Part shown: piece by piece, positions 1-8,548 of the stretch
Layout of the letters: each line of letters opens with the position of its first letter
Numbering within the stretch: the stretch's first letter is position 1
NCBI GenBank assembly: GCA_022822135.1
Contig: JAJECH010000054.1
Location: forward strand, 1 to 64,000
DNA: 64,000 nt
DNA from: Pseudomonadales bacterium
Lineage (GTDB): Bacteria; Pseudomonadota; Gammaproteobacteria; Pseudomonadales; Azotimanducaceae
Direction: 5' to 3'
The notes under the pieces: generated by a model
The model's database searches: none
The model's input: only the letters and a program-made list of their open reading frames with translations
Told to the model about the DNA's origin: nothing
Position numbers and translations under genes: made by a program

Positions 1-362
1 AATGGTGCGGATACCGGACTGACTCAGGTTCGGCGACGAAAGTCGTGCCCACTTCCGACGGGTCTGCATCGCGAGATGACAGGCACAACCCCTAATAGGA
101 GGACAGCATGAAAGAGCACTCTGTTTCAGAGTGTCTGCGTCCTCCCGCGTCTGGGATCTGTGGTAGCTATTTAATTAGCGCCATGTTGTACGGATCGTGA
201 GGGGCATGCCAGTAGGTATCGCGAAGGTTATGCACCATTAAGTGTGTAACTGGCTTGAATTTTCTTTTTCAAGTTTACGCTAGGCTTGAGCCGTGTGCGG
301 GGAAACTCGCACGCACGGTTCTAAGGGGAGGGGTAGTCAGCAATGGCTACTCCTTACCCGAC
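1..362 (+). mobile_element. 3' part of a group II intron
   Basis: The right end is a group II intron 3' terminus, with domain V at 288-321 and domain VI at 322-362. Bases 1-287 hold no reverse-transcriptase ORF but look structured: a strong hairpin at about 101-155 has arms GGAGGAC and GTCCTCC around an inner CACTCTG/CAGAGTG stem. The window opens inside the element, so I cannot tell whether the intron-encoded protein lies upstream or has been lost. The nearly 290 bases of ORF-free sequence before domain V is more than usual after an intron-encoded protein, which hints at an ORF-less or degenerate copy. The target exon begins at about 363; 363-506 has no convincing gene. Confidence 0.75.
288..362 (+). 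ncRNA. Group II intron domains V and VI
   Basis: Domain V is 34 nt long, the classic length. It starts GAGCCGTGTGCGG, has a GAAA-type tetraloop region near 302-305, and closes with CGCACGCACGGTTC, matching the bacterial group II consensus almost base for base. Domain VI follows directly: GTAGTCA and TGGCTAC pair across a GCAA loop, with an outer G-rich/pyrimidine-rich stem, and the intron ends in ACCCGAC, a normal 3' end. Domain V is the catalytic core that binds the metal ions. The intact fold suggests the RNA is not ancient debris, although splicing also needs domains I-IV. Confidence 0.85.
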
Positions 363-506
363 GAAAATATGGATACGACTTTATAACAGATACCTTCGAC
401 CGTGGTGTTTCGATGGTCGATTGAGTCGTGTTCTTCACGTTGAATCCAGCGAACTCGCCTGAGTTTAACGTGATGGTAGTTTCACACGCGTTGTGACAGT
501 CGCAGA

Positions 507-1205
507 ATGAGAGATTTAGAGCTTCCACCGAATCTGGCCGAACAGTTTGAAATTGCTGGACGCACACTGGGTGATGCATTTGGTATCGAGGTTCGTGAAT
601 CGGTGCGGCTTGGTGGCGGTTCGGTCTTAGCCATCTACTACACGCATAGAGTAAGTACAGATTTGGATTTCTTCGCGAAACTTCCGCCGAATGAAATGAC
701 CGAATTGTTTGCGGCTGCTGAAGAGAAACTCGCCGATGTCGTGCGTGTCACCGATGTAAATGTCGCGTCCGGATTTCTTACATTCAAAGTTGACGAAACG
801 AGCGTTAGCGTTTTCACTTCGTCAAACCTAACTGGTGCAGGATCTTACGCTCGTGAGAGTCTTTTCGATATCGAGTTAGAGCCGGCAGAGGAAATTCTCA
901 CGAAGAAAGCACGAGGCCGGATCATGACGAATGGAGTTTTCGCAATTCGAGATTTCTATGATTTTTGCGTGGCATGGGGTCAAGACCGTCGTGCGTATGA
1001 CGCCTTTCTAACCCATATTTCAAAATCTGATCGTGAAGAGATTGTGGACGAACTTCGACAGTGGCGATCTTCGCCTCTGATATTGGATGCTGACAAAGAA
1101 CCTTTACTACATCCCGTCTATCCCCTTCTAGCGGAGAATGTGTGGGATTATTCCCGCGATCTGTTTTCTGGAAGAGGCATACCGGAGCACGTATTCGCGA
1201 AATGA
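507..1205 (+). CDS. AbiEii/AbiGii-family nucleotidyltransferase toxin
   Basis: This 232-residue protein fits the AbiEii/AbiGii toxin family (type IV toxin-antitoxin systems, minimal nucleotidyltransferases). The family signature is visible: GGGS at residues 36-39, then THR at 46-48, then the catalytic pair in TDLDFF (Asp52 and Asp54). A second conserved block is TKKARGR followed by RDFYDF near residues 132-152. Its length is at the short end for the family. The usual cognate antitoxin AbiEi, a winged-helix protein encoded upstream, is not present: the upstream neighbour is the group II intron end 145 bases away. The next gene (1222) could be a partner but is not AbiEi-like. No strong ribosome binding site precedes the ATG. 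Confidence 0.75.
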   Translation: MRDLELPPNLAEQFEIAGRTLGDAFGIEVRESVRLGGGSVLAIYYTHRVSTDLDFFAKLPPNEMTELFAAAEEKLADVVRVTDVNVASGFLTFKVDETSVSVFTSSNLTGAGSYARESLFDIELEPAEEILTKKARGRIMTNGVFAIRDFYDFCVAWGQDRRAYDAFLTHISKSDREEIVDELRQWRSSPLILDADKEPLLHPVYPLLAENVWDYSRDLFSGRGIPEHVFAK

Positions 1206-1221
1206 GAATGTTGGTTTTTTG

Positions 1222-1626
1222 ATGAGTCTGCGACGTTTTCAGCCTCCACTTCCAATCGATAAATTCACGAATGAGCGTGCATTGAGGAAGGCTGTGTTTG
1301 ACTCGCACATCATTGATTCACTTATGAATAAACATGCTGCTGGGATTCGGCGCGAGTTTCGACCAAGTGCAGGGCAGCTGCGCGATTGGATGAACAATGA
1401 AAGCGACGTACCTGAAAAATACCACATGGCAATATATGACTTTGTTGGAAAATTGAATGGCAGAATGTTGTTGCAGTTCACCCACAACAATGGATCGTCT
1501 ATTCGTGGATTCGTTCATCTGATTCATCAAGTTCATTCATGCGCAGACCGTGCCGTGCATTTCGTTGACCGCTACTCGGACCTAGGGGATCAGCGCGAGG
1601 TATTTGGCCGAGGATATGTGTTTTGA
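1222..1626 (+). CDS. Hypothetical protein after AbiEii-like gene
   Basis: This 134-residue ORF starts with ATG 16 bases after the AbiEii-like stop codon. A start at 1138 is also open but would lie inside the toxin gene, so I prefer 1222. I recognise no family. The protein is basic with many His and Arg residues, has no signal peptide or membrane segment, and its last third looks less protein-like. The sequence just after the stop still reads as coding in another frame (about 1642-1779), so the gene may be a frameshifted or 3'-truncated remnant. Tight spacing suggests co-transcription with the toxin. Confidence 0.4.
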   Translation: MSLRRFQPPLPIDKFTNERALRKAVFDSHIIDSLMNKHAAGIRREFRPSAGQLRDWMNNESDVPEKYHMAIYDFVGKLNGRMLLQFTHNNGSSIRGFVHLIHQVHSCADRAVHFVDRYSDLGDQREVFGRGYVF

Positions 1627-1998
1627 TGGACCATCGATGAACTTCTCAGAAGTGCGATCAACAGTTTGTCGATGGGTATCCCTCTAATCCAGAAAATCTC
1701 GACATTGCTGATGCAAAAGATCTTGGGAACGACCGTTATATCTACTATGCTTCTTCTGCGACCTTGTCATTCTTCTAAGTCCGTCTGCGACCACCGAGTT
1801 GAAAAGCAGCTGCCCACGCGGAACGCGTTAGTGGCGTATTGACCGCTAGTCGAGGGTAGGACACGTCGAGCGACGTGAATGTGGGTTGAAATCCCACATG
1901 GCGAGGCGCTTTTTTATTACTCATTGATTTGAGTCTCCAACACGGTACGTTGTGCGCGTGTTATCGTTGCACATTACATAAACCTCGAGGATTGAGCG
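1627..1998 (+). other. Gap with decayed coding sequence
   Basis: These 372 bases hold no intact gene. Between about 1642 and 1779 one plus-strand frame reads a protein-like stretch containing QQFVDGYPSNPENLD and ending SSATLSFF before a stop, but it lacks a start codon. It could be the displaced C-terminus of the 1222 gene or of a lost neighbour. The second half carries the two hairpins annotated at 1862-1915. The ribosome binding site of the next gene (GAGG at 1987-1990) closes the gap. Confidence 0.4.
1862..1915 (+). ncRNA. tRNA-like double hairpin with T-tract
   Basis: Two adjacent perfect hairpins are visible. The first pairs CACGTC (1862-1867) with GACGTG (1872-1877) over a GAGC loop. 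The second pairs ATGTGGG (1879-1885) with CCCACAT (1893-1899) over a 7-base loop TTGAAAT. Together they resemble the variable arm and T arm of a class II tRNA, except that the T loop has G where C56 is expected. No matching acceptor, D or anticodon arm is found upstream. A T6 run at 1910-1915 follows a GC-rich stretch, so this may instead be a terminator or a degenerate tRNA-derived attachment site. Confidence 0.3.
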
Positions 1999-2484
1999 AT
2001 GCTTACTAGACGACAAACCGTACTTGGAGCTAGTTTGGTTCCCTTCTTGACGGTACTAGGCGAGACTAGCGATTCGACGAAGGAAGCACTTACTAATTCA
2101 CGATTAATTTATCTCACGCCAATAAAGTCTGACGGCAACGAGAGTGAGTGCAAAGGCGAGATTTGGTTTTCGTACGATGGTGACTCGCATGTATACGTCG
2201 TTACCCAATATGACGCTTGGCGAGCTAACGCAATACGGCAGGGATTGACGTCTGCTCGGATTTGGGTTGGCGAGTTTGGTATTTGGACACGGGCAGGAGA
2301 CAGCTATCGGTCTGCGCCAGAACTCATGCTCGAAGGAGCGATCGAGGATGACACCAGTGCACAAGACACCGCGCTCGAGACCATGGGCAAGAAATACTCT
2401 GACGAATGGGGTGTCTGGGGTCCACGATTCCGCGAGGGACTGCGTGACGATAGTCGCGTGATGCTACGCTACGAAATCGTTTAG
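1999..2484 (+). CDS. Tat-signal protein, probable flavin split-barrel fold
   Basis: This 161-residue protein begins with a twin-arginine-like leader (TRRQTVLGAS, residues 3-12, then a hydrophobic stretch to about 20), suggesting folded export. The mature part contains WFSYDGDSHVYVVTQYDAWR and ARIWVGEFG, a pattern I associate with split-barrel flavin/F420-binding (PNPOx- or DUF385-like) proteins, where the barrel strands run through such segments. A cofactor cannot be proved by eye. GAGG lies 8 bases before the ATG. It appears monocistronic, between decayed accessory sequence and the convergent ankyrin gene. Confidence 0.5.
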   Translation: MLTRRQTVLGASLVPFLTVLGETSDSTKEALTNSRLIYLTPIKSDGNESECKGEIWFSYDGDSHVYVVTQYDAWRANAIRQGLTSARIWVGEFGIWTRAGDSYRSAPELMLEGAIEDDTSAQDTALETMGKKYSDEWGVWGPRFREGLRDDSRVMLRYEIV

Positions 2485-2514
2485 ATTCGATCGATTCGAG
2501 GGGATGAAATCGAA

Positions 2515-4128
2515 TTAGCTAAGGATTTCGACTAACTCGTCGTGACCGCGTCGCTTTGCCCAGACGAGTGGTCGTGCCCAATCTGGCATCTCTGAGGGTT
2601 CGTGAACGCTACGATCCGGAAATTTCTCAAGTAGGTATTTCGCGTAGTCCAACGAACCAAACATCGCCGCCCAGCCCAACGGCGTTGTACGGTACTCCTC
2701 GTCGATCAAGCTAGGATCTGCGCCGTACTTCACCATCAACTTCGCGCCGTCCACATTATTTTTCTGCGCCATATGATGAAGCGGACGTATCGATTGCCAA
2801 TTCGGTAGATTCGGGTCCATCTCGTGCTGGAGCAATAGTTCACATAACTCGAGATCCCACCAGAGATAGCTCTGACAGTAGGTCACCACGGGTGGTACAC
2901 GAATCCCGGCGTTGAGCATCATGTGAACCAGTGTTGAGTAGCTATTACTGACGGAGTGAGTAAAGCCTTCTACCGCTAACGAGGTCTGGAAGCGATCTGG
3001 TGAGTTTTGCAACGCTGCCGCAATGACGTCGACGTTATTTTCGTGGAAGAATTGCGCGAAACCGACTGTACCACCGTGTCGATACAACAATTCCCGCATC
3101 TCCCGATTGAATGCGGATTCGGTGGGATTGCCGGACGACTCAACGTAGGCGTTCGGATCCGCTCCTGCGGCGAGCAATTTTTCGGCGACTTCAAAATAAC
3201 CGAAGTGTGACGCTGCCCATAGCGCGAAACCCTTCGGACAGTTTTCACCTTCTTCAAGATTGGGGTTAGCACCTGCTTCAAGCAATATATTGACGATATC
3301 AACGTAATTTCGTTCCGCTGCAGCTGATATTGCGCGTTTTCCGCCAGGCTCTTGATGGTCACATAGCGACCGATTATTAGAAAGTAACTCGAGTACCCGA
3401 TCCTCGTCTCCGAGCGCAGCAGCTACGGTTACCGAATAATCTGCGCCGTTTTTCAGAAGGAGTTGTACGGTTTCATAGTCGTTAGTTTGCGTCCAAACCG
3501 AGTGCTTCCAAAGCGCAGAGGCGATGGGTCTAAAGCCTGACCCACCAATTCGACTATCGCTGGAGAATCCTGGTGTATCAATATCCGCACCGCGTGCTAG
3601 AAGTAGCTCGATCAACTCGTGGTTTTTGCTTTCGACAGCGAAGTGAATCGGCCGTCGACCGAATCCGTCCCCTCGATTCGCGAGCGTGGGGTCGACATCA
3701 AGCAGCTGCGTTACTGAGACTAAATCGCCGTTCTTGCTTGCGGTATGGATCGGATGCGAATCACCTTCAGACGCCAAGTGCTCACGAGCTAGTCCTTGCA
3801 AGTATTCGACGAGTTCGCCGTGACCGCGGTCGGCTGCTACCTGTAGAAAAGTCTCCTGGCCATAAAGTGTTTGCTGAGTTAAGTCGGCTCCCTGTTCAAT
3901 AAGCAGTTTGGCTGCTTCAATATGTCCTTCACGAACTGCGAAGTGGAGGGGCGAGACGTACCAGTACTGGCAATTAACTAGCTCTGGATTACGGTCAAGT
4001 AGCTTCTTTAATCCATCGACGTTACCGGTGCGAGCAGCGATCAGAGTTTCCCATACGTCGGAATGACGTGCACGACCGGTCCAATCGAAATCGTCGTTTT
4101 CGAGTTCTTGTGGTTTGATTAGTTCCAT
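2515..4128 (-). CDS. Ankyrin-repeat protein
   Basis: This 537-residue protein is built largely of ankyrin repeats. Typical repeat phrases are SPLHFAVREGHIEAAKLLIE near residue 58, RPIHFAVESKNHELIELLLA near 158, AISAAAERNYVDIVNILLEAG near 265, and RPLHHMAQKNNVDGAKLMV near 445. There is no signal peptide or catalytic domain, so it is probably a cytoplasmic scaffold that binds an unknown protein. It is the last gene of a minus-strand run, 24 bases after the 132-residue unknown gene, with the ABC exporter further upstream. Ankyrin proteins are common in some environmental proteobacteria, so this alone does not indicate host association. Confidence 0.85.
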   Translation of the reverse strand: MELIKPQELENDDFDWTGRARHSDVWETLIAARTGNVDGLKKLLDRNPELVNCQYWYVSPLHFAVREGHIEAAKLLIEQGADLTQQTLYGQETFLQVAADRGHGELVEYLQGLAREHLASEGDSHPIHTASKNGDLVSVTQLLDVDPTLANRGDGFGRRPIHFAVESKNHELIELLLARGADIDTPGFSSDSRIGGSGFRPIASALWKHSVWTQTNDYETVQLLLKNGADYSVTVAAALGDEDRVLELLSNNRSLCDHQEPGGKRAISAAAERNYVDIVNILLEAGANPNLEEGENCPKGFALWAASHFGYFEVAEKLLAAGADPNAYVESSGNPTESAFNREMRELLYRHGGTVGFAQFFHENNVDVIAAALQNSPDRFQTSLAVEGFTHSVSNSYSTLVHMMLNAGIRVPPVVTYCQSYLWWDLELCELLLQHEMDPNLPNWQSIRPLHHMAQKNNVDGAKLMVKYGADPSLIDEEYRTTPLGWAAMFGSLDYAKYLLEKFPDRSVHEPSEMPDWARPLVWAKRRGHDELVEILS

Positions 4129-4152
4129 ATTTGGTGCAGTTTATGCGGTAGA

Positions 4153-4551
4153 CTAATTCGAATCGCGGATTTCTTCCATGTATTGCTTGTGTCGCTCGGG
4201 ATCAACCATCATCGAAGCGAAGTAAAGCAGCATGTCTTTGTGGCTCTTACGCAGCTTCGCCTTCTCCATACAGCGTTCCCCGTCCTTAGTCGTAAGAAAT
4301 CGAAACGCGTCAACGAGTGCATCTTTCCCGCCTAGCCGGTCTTCCGCTACACCTTCGATGACCTTGTATGCGTCCTCAAGGTCTGCCTCTGTCAATTCCA
4401 GGTTCTCCGGTTCCATCACGAGGTTGCTCCACATCGTGGTTAGAAACAGACGCCATTGATCTTTGTCGATCAAATGGTCAGTCACCATGCATTGCTTGTC
4501 CATTTCCGCGAAGAGCGGTGCTAGACGAAGGGCGATTTCCTTAGATTCCAC
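4153..4551 (-). CDS. Hypothetical acidic helical protein
   Basis: This 132-residue protein is probably all-helical and soluble. It has charged stretches such as ELTEADLEDAYKVIEGVAED in the middle and a C-terminal half rich in Lys, Met and Glu. I recognise no family and see no signal peptide, membrane segment or metal-binding motif. It sits 63 bases downstream of the ABC exporter pair and 24 bases upstream of the ankyrin gene on the same strand, so the genes may be co-transcribed. That context suggests a stand-alone partner protein, but no function can be assigned. Confidence 0.6.
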   Translation of the reverse strand: MESKEIALRLAPLFAEMDKQCMVTDHLIDKDQWRLFLTTMWSNLVMEPENLELTEADLEDAYKVIEGVAEDRLGGKDALVDAFRFLTTKDGERCMEKAKLRKSHKDMLLYFASMMVDPERHKQYMEEIRDSN

Positions 4552-4614
4552 GCGAAACTAATATCTATTAACCGAATGTCCGATAGATGATATGCAGTAG
4601 CGAGCAGATTTCAT

Positions 4615-6495
4615 TTAAGGTGCTGAGAGCGATTCATGCTTCCAAGCGGCGCGGAAAGATTGATCCATGCTCTGCTGCGTGTAAAGATCGAAATATCGCC
4701 CTCGTGACTGCAAGAGTTCTTCGTGGGATCCCGCTTCGACAATACGCCCGTCATCGATAAACACGATTCGATCAGCGTTACGTATCGTCGTCAAACGGTG
4801 CGCGATGATGAAGCTAATTCGACCGCTCAACATGCGTTCGATGCCGTGTTGAATCCTCTGCTCCGTTTCCGTATCGACTGAACTCGTGGCTTCGTCCAAC
4901 ACAAGGATTTGCGGATTAGCCAAAATCGCCCGCGCAAAAGACAACAGTTGTTTTTCACCCGCTGAGAGTCGATTCCCACCTTCACCAACTTCGGTATCGT
5001 AGCCATGCTCGAGTTCAGAGATGAATTCATGGGCTTCAGCTAACTTAGCTGCCGCATCAACTTCCGCGTCTGTCGCTTCGAGTTTGCCGTAGCGAATGTT
5101 GTCTCTAACGCTACCACTGAAAACGTGTGCTTGTTGCAACACGATCCCAAGATTAGAGTGGAGCCAATGTTGACTGCGGTTCCGATAGTCAACGTCATCG
5201 AAGTAGACGCCGCCTCTCGTCGGTTCATAGAAGCGACAGATGACATTGACAAGCGTCGTCTTGCCGCCACCTGTCGGACCGACTAAAGCAATTGTTTGAC
5301 CGCGCTCGATCTTGAGGTTGATGTCACTAAGTACGAGTCGATCGGTTTCATATCCAAAACACAGGTCAGTCAGTTCAATCGTGTCGATCGTGCTCGCACC
5401 GCCGTCGAATGCAACCGCACTCGATGAATCTGCATCGCGATGAACTTCGATAGCTTCCTGTACCGATGTTGAATCTGAGATTTCAGGTTCCGCTTCGATG
5501 ATGTTGAGTAGGCGTTCTGCGCTTGCTTGAGCCATCTGCAGCTCCGCGAACCACGAACCTACGAGCTCGAACGGCTCGAAGAAGTGCGTTACAAGCATCA
5601 TGAAGGTAATCAATGTTGTAACGGCGATACTCCCAGCCAGCATCTCAGATCCACCATACGCAAGCGCCAATCCATACGAGACACTGCTAGCGGTGACGAT
5701 GATCGGAACGTAAATTGCGGCGAGTGTTAAGTTCCGAACCGATGCCTTGAACATCTGACGCGTTTGCGAGCCGAATTTCCGAGCATTGGCGCGTTCCTGG
5801 ACGAAGACCTTGCTGGTTTCCATTCCCATGATGCCTTCGTTGAACGAACCTGTGATTCGAGAGTTTGTCGCTCGAACTTCGCGCGCGGAACCAAGAATCG
5901 AGCGTTGGAACTTTTTGGACACCCAGAAGATGAATGGCATGACCAACAACATAACGAGCGTGATCTTCCAGCTCAACCAAGCCAAAGCGAAGCTTGTGGC
6001 GAGGACCATCGTCATACCCCAAATGATGTCGAGTAGCGCCCAACACAGGATGTTGGTTAACCGCTCGCAATCCGATGTCATTCGCGCGACGAGCCATCCT
6101 ACAGGTCGTTTGTCGAAGTACGCAAACGATTGCTTCTGTAGATTTCGAAATGCGTCGATCCGTAAGTCGTAACTGGCATAGACGCGCAGCTTGTTGGTGA
6201 AGTAGAGAAAGAAACCGACCGATCCTGCTAACGCCAAGACCATGACCACGAAGATCACGCCCCACATCATGATGGAAGCGTCGGCGCCGTTCGCGACGAT
6301 GTCATCAAGAAGCCACTTAGCGATAAGCGCGTATACAGGTTCTAAGACGCCAGTGATGATGGCCGCCACGATCAAGAACACGAGCTCGCGCTTGTACGGC
6401 GTGATGTACCGGAAGAGCTGTCGCCAGAGACCCCAATCAACGGCAGGCGCCGCGGTCGGATCGAATTGATCGTCTTCGAGAAGTAGATCAGGCAT
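4615..6495 (-). CDS. ABC exporter half-transporter, catalytic-site subunit
   Basis: This 626-residue fusion of a six-helix membrane domain (about 30-330) and a nucleotide-binding domain (about 370-605) belongs to the MdlB/TM288-like half of heterodimeric exporters. The Walker A is GPTGGGKT (406-413), the signature is LSAGE (510-514, variant of LSGGQ), the Walker B ends LVLDE with the catalytic Glu at 535, and the H-loop reads IAHRLT. It overlaps the upstream partner gene by 8 bases (6488-6495), so translational coupling is likely. The exported substrate (drug, lipid or peptide) cannot be told from sequence. Confidence 0.9.
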   Translation of the reverse strand: MPDLLLEDDQFDPTAAPAVDWGLWRQLFRYITPYKRELVFLIVAAIITGVLEPVYALIAKWLLDDIVANGADASIMMWGVIFVVMVLALAGSVGFFLYFTNKLRVYASYDLRIDAFRNLQKQSFAYFDKRPVGWLVARMTSDCERLTNILCWALLDIIWGMTMVLATSFALAWLSWKITLVMLLVMPFIFWVSKKFQRSILGSAREVRATNSRITGSFNEGIMGMETSKVFVQERANARKFGSQTRQMFKASVRNLTLAAIYVPIIVTASSVSYGLALAYGGSEMLAGSIAVTTLITFMMLVTHFFEPFELVGSWFAELQMAQASAERLLNIIEAEPEISDSTSVQEAIEVHRDADSSSAVAFDGGASTIDTIELTDLCFGYETDRLVLSDINLKIERGQTIALVGPTGGGKTTLVNVICRFYEPTRGGVYFDDVDYRNRSQHWLHSNLGIVLQQAHVFSGSVRDNIRYGKLEATDAEVDAAAKLAEAHEFISELEHGYDTEVGEGGNRLSAGEKQLLSFARAILANPQILVLDEATSSVDTETEQRIQHGIERMLSGRISFIIAHRLTTIRNADRIVFIDDGRIVEAGSHEELLQSRGRYFDLYTQQSMDQSFRAAWKHESLSAP

Positions 6496-8326
6496 GACCG
6501 AGCGACTCGAGCTTGATGGATTGATCCATTAGATCCTGAAGTTGGCAGAGTTCGTGGTAAGGACCAGGACGGGTTGAAAGTTCGTCGTGTGAACCAACTT
6601 GAACCAGCTGCCCATGTGCAAAGACAAGGATCCGATCTACGCTGCGTAGCGTCGACAATCGATGAGCGACGATCAGGGTGGTGTGTTTTCCGTGTCTTGC
6701 TTCAAGGCTGTCCAATATCTGATTTTCAGTATTCGTATCGACTGCGGATAGAGCGTCGTCGAGGATCAGTATGGGTGGCTCTTTTAGCAGTGCGCGGGCT
6801 AGTGCGAGGCGTTGTCGCTGACCACCAGAGAGTGTCACGCCTCGTTCACCAATCATCGACTCGTAGCCGTCGCTGAAGTCTTCGATTGAACTGTGTAGTG
6901 CAGCTTCATTTGCGGCATCGAAGAGCTCGGCGTCGGTTGCATCCTGTTTGCCGACAAGGAGGTTGTCTCGTACGGAACGCGAGTAGAGGAACGGTTCCTG
7001 CAGGACTACTCCGATGTTATTACGCAACCATTTCCTGTTGATGGAGCCGATCTCAAGACCGTCGACGAGTATGCGACCGTTCGTCAGTTCATGGACTCGA
7101 AGTAAGGCACGAAGCATCGTCGATTTCCCTGAACCCGGCGCACCGACGATCCCGATGGTCTCTCCTGCGTGGATACCTACTGTGACGTTGTCGAGTGCAT
7201 CTTTCTCGCCAGCAAAACGAATCGTGACGTTTTCGAACTCAATCTTCCCGTTCAGTCTGGCGATGCTGGGTTCCGGCTGTTCTTCTTCAGCGGTCGTGTT
7301 CAGGATATGGTTAATACGACGTATTGCGACGACCGCTTTACCGCCGTCTGCGATGAGTCGCCCGACGTGTCTGATCCGCCAGACAACGTGGGAGACATAC
7401 ATCAGAAAGAGGAATAGTTCGCCGATGTTTATCTTCCCTTGAAGATAAAAGTAAGCACCGACAAACAGCACCACACCAACTTGCATCATTGCAAAGACGT
7501 CGGTGCCTCCCCAGTAAATTGCCATGATCTTGTTGAGTCGAACATAGTTGTCACGGAACGCACGATTGCGCTTTTCGAATCGACGCTCCTCGTAGTCATG
7601 GCGTGCGAACGCTCTAACCACTCGGATACCGGTTAGGTTTTCTTGGATGACAGCTGTCAGCGCGCCTTCGGATTCGTCAGTGATTTTGAACAGTTTGGTG
7701 ACGCTCTTAAAAAAGAAGAACGAACTGAAAAACAGTACTGGAATCAATAAGAACGTGAACCAAGCCAGCGACGCGTTGTGCCAAAACAACACCGGGATCA
7801 TGCCTGCTAAAAAGAGCAACATTCGTCCTGCTTCATCCACATCACTGTGCATGAACACTCGAACGGTTTCAATGTCAGAGGAGCAACGTTGCACGAGATC
7901 GCCAGTTTCCGACTCGTCAAAGAACTTCATCGGTATGTGATGCAACCGATCGTAGAGGGTTTCGCGTAGTCGTTGGGAAATCCCTTCCGAAGCAACTGCA
8001 GATAGGCGATCGCGACCGAACTGGCAGGTCATTGAAAGTACGGTAATCGCTACACCCGCGACCGCGGAAACGATTAGGTAAGGCAAGAGCGCTTCCGCTA
8101 TCCCGAACCACGCAGAGACTTTGAGGATCAGTTCATTGGCGAAGGCGAAATCGCGCTGTTCAATGACATTGAGTGCGTGTTTACCGATCAACGGCACAAG
8201 GAGCATGAGCAACGCACCGGTGGTCGACAGCAGAGCCGCTGAGGTATAACGCAGACGGTGTCCGCGTGTAAGCCGGACAATCGTGTGTCGTGCTGGCTGG
8301 TCGCGTGTCGGCACTTCAGCTTTCAT
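6488..8326 (-). CDS. ABC exporter half-transporter, degenerate-site subunit
   Basis: This 612-residue half-transporter is the first gene of the exporter pair and resembles MdlA/TM287. Membrane helices fill about 30-320. Walker A is GAPGSGKS (395-402), the Q-loop Gln is near 443, and the signature is a perfect LSGGQ (499-503). The Walker B reads LILDD, with Asp at 524 where the catalytic Glu normally sits. In known heterodimeric exporters this substitution marks a degenerate ATP site, completed by the partner's signature motif, which here is the variant LSAGE. The pair should therefore have one consensus and one degenerate site. The gene has its own upstream region of 222 bases. Confidence 0.9.
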   Translation of the reverse strand: MKAEVPTRDQPARHTIVRLTRGHRLRYTSAALLSTTGALLMLLVPLIGKHALNVIEQRDFAFANELILKVSAWFGIAEALLPYLIVSAVAGVAITVLSMTCQFGRDRLSAVASEGISQRLRETLYDRLHHIPMKFFDESETGDLVQRCSSDIETVRVFMHSDVDEAGRMLLFLAGMIPVLFWHNASLAWFTFLLIPVLFFSSFFFFKSVTKLFKITDESEGALTAVIQENLTGIRVVRAFARHDYEERRFEKRNRAFRDNYVRLNKIMAIYWGGTDVFAMMQVGVVLFVGAYFYLQGKINIGELFLFLMYVSHVVWRIRHVGRLIADGGKAVVAIRRINHILNTTAEEEQPEPSIARLNGKIEFENVTIRFAGEKDALDNVTVGIHAGETIGIVGAPGSGKSTMLRALLRVHELTNGRILVDGLEIGSINRKWLRNNIGVVLQEPFLYSRSVRDNLLVGKQDATDAELFDAANEAALHSSIEDFSDGYESMIGERGVTLSGGQRQRLALARALLKEPPILILDDALSAVDTNTENQILDSLEARHGKHTTLIVAHRLSTLRSVDRILVFAHGQLVQVGSHDELSTRPGPYHELCQLQDLMDQSIKLESLGHA

Positions 8327-8461
8327 GACGGTTAATCGAGAATCTCTCTACCTAAACGACTCGGGGTCCACACATCACAGAACGGTCCGTGTAGCGAGGA
8401 CTCAGATCGGGACGGGTTGGTCAGATACTGACCTCCCCGGCTAATTTGGCGGCAATCTTAG

Positions 8462-8540
8462 AAAGACTGAGGTAGGACTCTGCGGGTTTCCTGCTAGGCG
8501 GAGTACGCCTGTACGGAAATTTCGCAAAAACTCAGTCTTT
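8462..8540. repeat. Inverted repeat between reductase and ABC genes
   Basis: A perfect 10-bp inverted repeat, AAAGACTGAG at 8462-8471 and CTCAGTCTTT at 8531-8540, brackets 59 bases. The interior contains a smaller hairpin (AGGCG/CGCCT around 8496-8510) and the palindrome GAAATTTC. It lies just past the stop of the minus-strand reductase gene and about 136 bases upstream of the ABC operon start. An RNA from either strand could fold into an 80-nt branched stem, so it may be a processing or termination structure, or a small RNA. No long U-tract follows on either strand. Confidence 0.45.
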
Positions 8541-8548
8541 CGATCCGC

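Noticed and set aside
5687-6265. 192-residue ORF inside the ABC exporter
   Set aside because: It is out of frame with a clear ABC membrane domain and is rich in Arg and His, typical of a shadow frame.
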